Positions 57,787-64,000 of a stretch of DNA of 64,000 nucleotides are shown here, piece by piece. Source of the DNA: Euclidia mi (taxonomy: Eukaryota > Arthropoda > Insecta > Lepidoptera > Erebidae); NCBI GenBank assembly GCA_944739405.2, contig OX123191.2, positions 2,150,830-2,214,829 of the forward strand, read 5' to 3'. Position 1 is the stretch's first letter; each line of letters opens with the position of its first letter. Below the pieces are notes generated by a model, which did no database searches, was not told the DNA's origin, and saw only the letters and a list, made by a program, of their open reading frames with translations. The position numbers were made by a program, and so were the translations under genes.

Positions 57787-58845
57787 ACTCACGCCTTTTT
57801 CCCGTCGGGCTAGGCAGAGACAACGGAACGCCACTTGCATCTATCCTTACAAACCTCACGCGCTTCCTCTACATTCATTACTCTGTTCATACATGCTCGC
57901 CGGTTCCGGGTGCTTAGGACTTTCCCGTTTTTCAGAACGTCACCAATTTGGTCGACAAATGTCCTACGAGGTCGGCCGCGACCAGCTTGCCCATACACGT
58001 TAGCCTCATATATTTGGTGCGTCATTCTTTCTTCACTCATTCGCTCCACGTGCCCAAACCATTTCAGCATTCCTTTCTCAGTCCTTGTCACGACATCTTA
58101 TTTCAGGCCACATCGCTCTCGTATTACTGCATTCGGAATTCTATCAATCAGTCTTACCCCACACATACTACGCAGTGACCGCATCTCAACTGCGTTAATT
58201 CTGCTTTCATGCTTTTTCTGCCACACCCAACACTCACTACCGTACATCAACGTGGGCACAAGTACTCCATTATGAACCGCCAGTCGCGCCTGTTTTGGCA
58301 CATTGTGGCCGTTCATAAAGGCTTGCAGCGCTCCATTTACACAGTTTCCCGCAGTCACTCTCCTTTCAATATCTCCTTCACATCTTCCATCTCTTGTAAA
58401 CATGCAACCCAAATATACAAATTCTGTCACTTGTTCAATGTTTTCTTCTCCAATCGCAATATTACACTCAATCACATTTTCATCCTTCTCAAACACCATC
58501 ACTTTCGTCTTTTTTGCATTCAATTTCATACCTTTCGATTCAAAGCTCTCATTCATGCAGTTCATTTGTTGTAACTCAGTCGCCGACGACGCCAGAATGA
58601 CTTGATCATCGGTGTACAAGAGGCACTTAGCACGCAATCCTGCCATATCGATCCCGCATTCCATTTCCCTCATATCTTTCATGCAGCTATCCATGAATAA
58701 GTTGAACAACCAGGGCGAGGCTGCACACCCCTGTCTGACACCTATAGAGATGTCAAACCAGTCTGTATAGGCACCGTTAACCCGGACACAGGCTCTGGAA
58801 CCCCTATACAGAGATTCAAAATATTTCAGTACAAGATAATTTACA
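57787..58845 (-). mobile_element. 5'-truncated RTE-like LINE fragment inside gypsy pol
   Basis: On the minus strand it encodes 'VRQGCAASPWLFNLFMDSC', 'CLLYTDDQVILASS' (active site with Thr for Ala), 'VYLGCMFTRDGRCEGDIERR', a stop near 58098, then 'MLKWFGHVERMSEERM', the usual RTE-type C-terminus. The 3' end is a short (atgt)n tail at 57768-57787. Endonuclease and RT fingers are missing. Confidence 0.85.
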
Positions 58846-58857
58846 GAATAGTGAGAA

Positions 58858-58909
58858 GGGTACGAGATCTGGAAGAGTAGTCAAAAAACCAGTAAGATTT
58901 TTAGATTAA
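58858..58909 (+). pseudogene. Gypsy pol C-terminal tail
   Basis: 'GTRSGRVVKKPVRFLD' then TAA. The pattern (R-S-G-R then basic/Pro-Val-Arg-Phe) is the customary end of gypsy integrases, so this is the displaced tail of the pol gene cut at 57774. It confirms that the RTE fragment was inserted into pol. Confidence 0.75.
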
Positions 58910-59143
58910 TAAAATACAAATTGAATTGTTATAAAATAACAAAAATTCCCACAGGCAAATCCTAATAATGTAAATAGTATATAATTTATGCAGCATAGCA
59001 AAAAAATGTATTAGGTAGGTGTCGCAACTATGTAAGTTGAATATGAATAACATGTTGTAACACTTTTATTAAACATCATTTCATAATATCATTTGTAACG
59101 TCAAAGATAACTATTGTAATTATTTTACCTATAACTTGTAAAA

Positions 59144-59356
59144 ATGGGCAAGTCATACAGTGTTGAAAAGAAAACGGAAAAAGTAATCATTGCCCAAAAT
59201 GGAGCAAATGGTGCTAGCACTTCGCAAAGTGAGCAATCGTTGGAAAAATATGGTACGATAGCCATGGCCATTATGATATTGGTTAGCGTCTACTTAGCAT
59301 ATTTAATATACAAAAATGTAAGCAAGGTGCCAGAAAAATGTTTCAAAGGGAAATGA
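59144..59356 (+). CDS. Gypsy ORF3: 70-residue, myristoylation-like, single membrane segment
   Basis: The ATG has a good context ('taaaaatgggc'). The protein starts MGKSYS: Gly2 and Ser6 fit N-myristoylation, and MGKSxS is also the start of known myristoylated calcium sensors. Residues 11-36 are polar ('AQNGANGASTSQSEQ'). Residues about 38-57 ('TIAMAIMILVSVYLAYLIYK') form one clear hydrophobic segment, followed by a short basic tail with Cys66. There is no signal peptide, furin site or envelope-like feature. It lies between pol and the 3' LTR, the place of env in retroviruses, but is far too short to be an envelope. Function unknown; a membrane-tethering or release role is only a guess. Confidence 0.65.
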   Translation: MGKSYSVEKKTEKVIIAQNGANGASTSQSEQSLEKYGTIAMAIMILVSVYLAYLIYKNVSKVPEKCFKGK

Positions 59357-59900
59357 CAGTGTGGCATAGTACAGCAGCAATTCAGGTGCCGCCACAACAG
59401 GCGCAACCGGGATTTAACAATGTGTAAACATAGGTTAAGTGAGGTGTTCTTAAAAAAGAGTGAATAAACGTAAAAATAAGAGTCAAGTGATAAAGCAAAC
59501 TAGTGTAAGTGCTCAACAATAGTTTTATTATAACCATTAGCTGTAAGAAATTTGTGTAACAGCGTAGTCTGATCTACTTGTGTATGATTATGTAAAACCA
59601 GTAAATTATATGTATTGACTCGATTGATTGTTGTAGACATATACTTACATATATTATGCATCAATACATTCTTGTATAATCTAAATACTAATTGTTGCTA
59701 TGTACTTGTTCAAAACTGTCTTAACATGATTGATAACTGTTAAAGTAATGTTTTCAGGTGAATATTAATAACAGTTTAATATTGTATAAAGTAAATAATT
59801 GCATTTTCTATTTAAAGATTATATGTACCTAATATTATATGTAACATTGAGTGAACTTATAAAAAATATTTTATATATTTTTTTTAAAAAGGGGGAATAT
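59357..59900 (+). other. Gypsy 3' UTR and polypurine tract
   Basis: AT-rich sequence without a gene, ending 'aaaaagggggaatat' (59886-59900) as the polypurine tract directly before the LTR. Confidence 0.7.
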
Positions 59901-60080
59901 TGTGGGGTATTGTATATGTGTGAGAATGCTGCGAATGCAAATTGTAATCGTGTGCGTAAGGTGTACCTATGTACCTATGCATCGTGTTTATGAAATGAAA
60001 TAAATATCCAGTTGGCTTATAACATCCGAGCGTTTCACTTGTCTCCACCTAAATTACCCATACACATACAGTGCACTACA
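59901..60080 (+). repeat. Gypsy 3' LTR (180 bp)
   Basis: It matches the 5' LTR except for 'ggg' for 'gag' near its start, one further base, and a missing 4-bp 'caca' near the end. Confidence 0.93.
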
Positions 60081-60403
60081 GCTCTCTATTGAAACGTAGA
60101 CGATACTATTTTCCACAGTATACATATATCGCCGGTTCGTGCTCTACTCGCTAAATCTGCAGCATCCGTGCTAATGCACTGAATGATGTCAATTTGGATA
60201 GATTCAGAGCTCAATTTTTGAGCTATAGACATCTGTGGACACGCTGTGACCAGACTGTCTCTATAATTAAGATTATCATAGGAAAGAAAAATATATATTC
60301 TCTGTTTTTACGATATATTATGCAGTGATATATATGGTATGACAGTGTTGATTTAAAAAAAAAGTCAAGCTGATCGATTTGTACATTACTTTCTATTACT
60401 CTC

Positions 60404-61904
60404 AGGATGCATGGGAGCGCAACAACAACTTAGAGCTCCCAGCCAACCTCACCTGCCCGTGGTGCATCCTGCCGACCAGCGAACGAGGCTCTGGCGACCG
60501 ACTAACGGCAATATAACCGTTGCAAATAGGCGTAGCTAAATATAATAGATCGGTGACGGGTAGCAGCGCCACCGGTGCGAGAAGCTACGCCCTGCGATCA
60601 CCAACACGCATGCCCAGCGTGGTGATTACGGGCAAAACCTCAATGGCACACACGCTTACGCAACGGCCCCCTGTTCCCGGTCGCCCCGCTATTCCTGGCC
60701 AAGGCGGCGGACAGCAGATATAGAAGATGGAATTACGACGGAGCTGCTAAAGGCAGGTGGAAAACCTATACTGGTGTAGCTCCAACGCCATATTTAATTC
60801 TGTCCTGTTCTCGGGGAGAGCAACAAGCGCTCCAAGGGCGTGGAGCAAGAGCATAGTCGTTTTGTTCTTCAAAAAGGGAGACAAAACTCTGTTGAAGAAT
60901 TATCGACCGATCTCGCTCTTGAACCACGTCTATAAGCTGTTTTCCAGGGTCATCACGAACCGTCTCGCGCGTAGACTCGACGAGTAGAACCTATCCACCT
61001 GCATCGAGGTGTGAGACAAGGGGATGTTATCTCCCTCAAATTGTTCACAAATGCAATGGAGGATATGTTCAAGACGCTGCACTGGAAAGGACGCGGTATT
61101 AACATAAACGGCGAGTACCTCTCACACTTAAGATTTGCAGACGATATCGTTATCGTGGCTGAAACCGTGCAAGACTTGCAGTACATACTGAGCAGCCTAG
61201 CTGATTCTTCTGCTCGCATCGGTCTCCGGATGAACTTGGATAAACCAAAATAATGTTCAATGAACATATCTCTCCGGAACCGATTATCCTAAACGGGGTC
61301 CTTCTCGAAGTTGTTCAGGAGTACGTCTACCTTGGGCAAACCTTGCAATTGGGTAGAAACAACTTCGAGAGGGAGGCTTGCAGAAGAATACAGCTTGGCT
61401 GGGCGGCATATAGGAAAATCTGTCGAGTCTTTTCGTCATCCCTACCGCAAAGCCTTAAGACAAAAGTCTTCAATGAGTGCGTCCTACCCGTTATGACTTA
61501 CGGTGCCGAGACGTGGACACTGACGGTGCGACTAGTCCACCAATTTAAGGTCGCTCAGCGAGCTATGGAGAGGGCTATGCTCGGAGTTTCTCTGAAGGAT
61601 CGAATTCGTAATGAAGTGATCCGACAGAGAACCAAGGTAATCGACATAGCTCAGAGAATTAGCACGTTGAAGTGGCAGTGGGCTGGTCACATCTGTCGCA
61701 GAACCGATAACCGATGAAGTAGCCGTGTTCTAGAGTGGAGACCTCGCCTTGGCAAACGTAGTGTAGGACGCCCTCCGGCTAGGTGGAGTGACGATATACG
61801 CAAAGTGGCTGGCAGCGGCTGGACACGAAGAGCCGAAAATCGGGCTCAGTGGCATGCCATTGGAGAGGCCTATATCCAGCAGGCTGAAGATGATGATGAT
61901 GATG
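60404..61904 (+). mobile_element. RTE-type LINE copy, internally deleted
   Basis: A short direct repeat 'actctc' (60398-60403 and 61905-61910) flanks it, and copy 1 reads through uninterrupted near 29603. The 5' part is a GC-rich leader with no endonuclease domain. RT blocks are partial. The 3' end is 'ggctgaagatgatgatgatg', the (gat)n tail of this LINE group. Confidence 0.85.
60727..61730 (+). pseudogene. RTE reverse transcriptase remnants
   Basis: Pieces in several frames: 'ITTELLKAGGKPIL', then 'SIVVLFFKKGDKTLLKNYRP' and 'LLNHVYKLFSRVITNRLAR' (RT fingers), a deletion at about 60988, 'VRQGDVISLKLFTNAMEDMF', 'HLRFADDIVIVAET' (FADD active site), and from 61253 'EYVYLGQTLQLGRNNFEREA' and 'LPVMTYGAETWTL', through to 'LKWQWAGHICRR' near 61700. 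The first catalytic Asp block is in the deleted part. It is non-functional. Confidence 0.85.
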
Positions 61905-62080
61905 ACTCTCGTGATTTTGATACAGATATTTATGAAACTCATTTTGCGAAAAGATCGCGATACGATGTGATGTCTCTATGGATTCCGCTACTAGAGATAC
62001 TTCTTTGATATTTTTCTACGGAACTTATGTTAAACACATTGTATATTTTTCGTATCCCGGCAGTAGGAGCAGGACGTAGG

Positions 62081-62261
62081 AGGCAGCGATAGCCGAGTGG
62101 AGATACCAACAGACTGCCATGCAGAGGGTATCGGGTTCAAATCCACGGCGCGCACCAATGACTTTTCGGAGTTATGTGCGTATTGAATAGTTGATTATTA
62201 CTTGTCCCGTGCCTCGGAGAGCACGTTAAGCCTTCGGTCCCGGTTGTCATGGAGATCTTTG
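62081..62261 (+). repeat. SINE S2 head and body, 3'-truncated
   Basis: Head 'gcagcgatagccgagtggag' with B-box 'gggttcaaatccac', then 'gtgcctcggagagcacgtta' and 'ggtcccggttg'. It ends where an inverted S3 copy begins. Confidence 0.8.
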
Positions 62262-62464
62262 CCCTTTACAGTCCACTGCTGGACTAAGCCTTTCCTTTGA
62301 AAGGAGGAATCGGCCTACTATACCACGCTGGCCAAACGGGTTGGTATAGGGTATATTTCAAGTTTTCCTTCTCTTACATTGCTGTTTTCTGCATAGTATG
62401 ACGACGATATGGGGTGGTGACATTTCGTATTCTTAATCCGTCACCACACGGACAGCGGTATACA
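62262..62464 (-). repeat. Retroposon S3, inverted copy
   Basis: It matches 42026-42274 reversed ('ccactgctggactaagcc', 'ggccaaacgggttggtatag', 'cttaatccgtcaccacacgg'). Confidence 0.85.
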
Positions 62465-62840
62465 CCGCTATTTTTAAATTAGTACAAAAAATTTAACAGA
62501 GCACTAAGTATCTTTAACTGATCATATTTATGTAGTTAAAAAATAAAAACACTAAGTCCCAAAACTGTCTCAAAACTGTCCACAAAAATACGTGATAATT
62601 GGTAAATGCAATACTAATACTATGACCGACCCGCGCACAATAATAGTAAAATGAACCATTGATAAATTTCCAAACCCCCTCCACGCCCCTCTGCGCCTGC
62701 GCCACGCCCCGACGATGCGACAAACAGTGCTAAATTGCTAGCGAAAGTAAGCGTATCTAATTTCGTTGCAAAAGTTAATTGTTTGTCTACGTTTGCCCGA
62801 CGCGATGGCCTATAATATTAGTTCATATCATGGGAGTATG
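62465..62840. other. Upstream region of possible exon
   Basis: 62675-62715 has a GC-rich run of 'ccacgcccc'-type boxes, unusual here. No gene is seen before 62841. Confidence 0.35.
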
Positions 62841-63017
62841 TAGCTATGCTTCGTGCGTTCTTTTTGAGTGGAAAAATCGCGAGTGCAGCTGTGTACCCAT
62901 GGACATCTTATTGCGAGTGTACAAAAGTGAGCCGGTCAGTGTCAAACAATTAAAGCAGTGCATATTGGATGCTTTTGACAACGGTGGTGGACATTTCGAA
63001 GGACAATGGAAATACTT
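62841..63017 (+). CDS. Possible first coding exon, function unknown
   Basis: From an ATG near 62831-62841 ('MGVCSYASCVLFEWKNRE') the frame runs about 60 residues to 'GGGHFEGQWKY', where 'ctt|gtaagt' offers an ideal splice donor just before an in-frame stop. The peptide has four cysteines early and a leucine/lysine-rich middle ('VSVKQLKQCILDAF'). I do not recognise it. It lies outside the duplicated unit. It could be a host gene exon whose remainder lies to the right or an element fragment. Confidence 0.3.
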
Positions 63018-63029
63018 GTAAGTTTAGTA

Positions 63030-63702
63030 AATAATACGTACTTAAGTAATAATAATAATAATAATAAATAATATAACACCATGTTAGAAGAATAACCGTG
63101 AAAAAGAGACACATAATAATAATAAATTTTTATTCACAGTAATACAGAGAGCATAAAATACAAACAAAAATGTTCAAATATAATAATAGTATAAATGCTG
63201 TGGATTTTCAATTGATTGGAAAGAACACCATACCCCTGTACTAGTAAGAACCTGTATCACAGGCGGTTGGGTCTCTCTTTACAAATTTGAGATTTGTATT
63301 TTACAATACGGCAATAATATTACGTATTTAACAAAAGACAGTGGTCAATATAAAACTTAGTTAATAATTAATAGCTACATGAATATAATTAAGATGATCA
63401 TGTAATATAAGATATAATTGCCTGACGAGCATTTTAGAGAATTTATGAACGTAACTTATAAAACTGTGGGTCAGCATAATCATAAATAATGTCAATGTTA
63501 ATTAAACCTTTATTATTTAGTATGACGTAAATAACTCGTGTGTGCATTTTATTAAACTAGATGTTTGATGTTAGTAGGTCAATATTCTAATGAGGTGTGT
63601 TAGGTGAATCACAAAATAAAATATCAAGTCTTAAAATTAAATAATAAATATGAAAAAAAAAAATTGTAGATAAAAGGTCGAAAATACGATATTACGTCGC
63701 TC
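63030..63702. other. AT-rich stretch with retroposon tail
   Basis: (aat)n lies at 63046-63068. On the minus strand 'gaataaaaatttattatt' at 63112-63140 looks like a polyadenylated retroposon end with about 180 bp of body. No gene is seen. Confidence 0.4.
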
Positions 63703-64000
63703 CTAGGCGCCTTCATAATCCACGGAGTTTATGTACCTCTTTTCCGCCATTGTTCTTGCTGGGCAGTCATTAGAACCGGTGTTGTGGTTGCTGGGCTTCT
63801 TGAAGTGTAAGCAGGTCACGCATTTTGGGTCTTCGGATTTCCTAGTGCAGTCCTTTATCGTGTGTCCTTGGTTGCCGCAATGACCGCATGTATATTGAGA
63901 CTCTCTGCAAGACTTAGCCGCATGACCATACTGCTGACACTTATAACAGCGAGTAACTAGGGTGAAATCCTTCACCGGGCAAGATGACCAATTTATAAAG
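63703..64000 (-). pseudogene. Zinc-knuckle C-terminus of a LINE ORF1, runs off the window
   Basis: The frame is open from the window edge to a stop at 63703-63705. It has two perfect CX2CX4HX4C knuckles, 'CYKCQQYGHAAKSC' and 'CGHCGNQGHTIKDC', and a third altered cluster ('CVTCLHFKKPSNH...CP'). This trio is typical of ORF1 from R1/I/Jockey-group LINEs, where it binds nucleic acid. Only the last 98 codons are in view, so I cannot say whether the gene is intact. No RT is visible downstream on the minus strand. Confidence 0.75.

Larger units (their letters stand above)
53676..60080 (+). mobile_element. Ty3/gypsy LTR retrotransposon, nearly complete, with extra ORF
   Basis: LTRs 53676-53859 (184 bp) and 59901-60080 (180 bp) have TG...CA ends and differ at two bases and one 4-bp indel. 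A 4-bp 'gctc' duplication flanks them (53672-53675 and 60081-60084). The empty site is at about 29233 in copy 1. Order: LTR, Gag, protease-RT-RNase H-integrase, a nested RTE fragment, the end of pol, a 70-residue ORF3, polypurine-like 'aaaaagggggaatat', LTR. The Gag and protease style fits the Mag-like side of gypsy, judged by motif only. Confidence 0.93.
45957..61948. repeat. Duplicated unit copy 2, second shared segment
   Basis: Partner of 15222-29643. Its private insertions are a LINE fragment (46680-47034), an S1 SINE (50981-51208), a Penelope-terminal-like piece (about 52470-52640), a gypsy element (53676-60080) and an RTE copy (60404-61904). Shared older insertions include a 5S-derived SINE and an S2 SINE. 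Confidence 0.85.

Noticed and set aside
59144..59356. ORF3 as a retroviral envelope
   Set aside because: Only 70 residues, no signal peptide, cleavage site or fusion peptide; position alone is not enough.
1..64000. CRISPR arrays, operons or prokaryotic signals
   Set aside because: None of the repeats has short regular direct repeats with unique spacers, and all content is eukaryotic.

Overview
The window looks like insect nuclear DNA, most probably from a moth or butterfly (Lepidoptera). It is AT-rich and carries many tRNA-derived SINEs ending in a 'cttcggggatacaggcgtgag' type tail, RTE-type LINE tails in (gat)n, BEL, Ty3/gypsy, piggyBac and Penelope-like elements. I found no intact conserved host gene in 64 kb. 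Nearly every recognisable protein is a piece of a transposable element, often nested in another. That density would suit heterochromatin or a W chromosome, but this is inference.

Layout. A duplicated unit frames the window. Copy 1 runs from about 788 to 29643 and copy 2 from about 41848 to 61948, in the same orientation, with a 12.2 kb unique spacer between them. Stretches I aligned by eye are about 94-96% identical. Within copy 1, the first shared piece (788-2390) is followed by a LINE at 3213-12470 with an SGNH-type ORF1. A BEL element (5588-10802) is inserted in its reverse transcriptase. A repeat with 'cgacttc' ends follows at 13213-15025, holding a 119-bp tandem repeat, a 615-bp retroposon and a large palindrome. 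The second shared piece (15222-29643) carries a minus-strand gypsy element (19816-24205) with large internal deletions, two SINEs absent from copy 2, and two 5S-rRNA-derived SINEs, one of which (27940-28205) is absent from copy 2. The spacer (29644-41847) holds SINE copies, one with a 5' inversion, and a Penelope-like element (39854-40756). Copy 2 opens with its first shared piece (41848-43897, with a near-perfect hairpin), then a truncated piggyBac. Its second shared piece (45957-61948) carries a terminal-inverted-repeat element with a LINE fragment inside, a gypsy element (53676-60080) and an RTE copy (60404-61904). The right edge holds a possible first exon (62841-63017) and a zinc-knuckle ORF1 piece running off the end.

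How the parts relate. Each duplicate acts as the empty site for insertions in the other, so element ends and target-site duplications can be read directly. The two gypsy and one BEL insertions have LTR pairs about 98-99% alike, younger than the duplication. The BEL and the first gypsy have lost most of RT and the integrase catalytic core but kept ends and short target duplications, so they probably moved using enzymes supplied in trans. The second gypsy is almost complete. It has one in-frame TGA, a pol frame break and an RTE fragment near the end of pol. Between pol and its 3' LTR lies a 70-residue ORF with a myristoylation-like start and one membrane segment. I consider that ORF the most novel item here.
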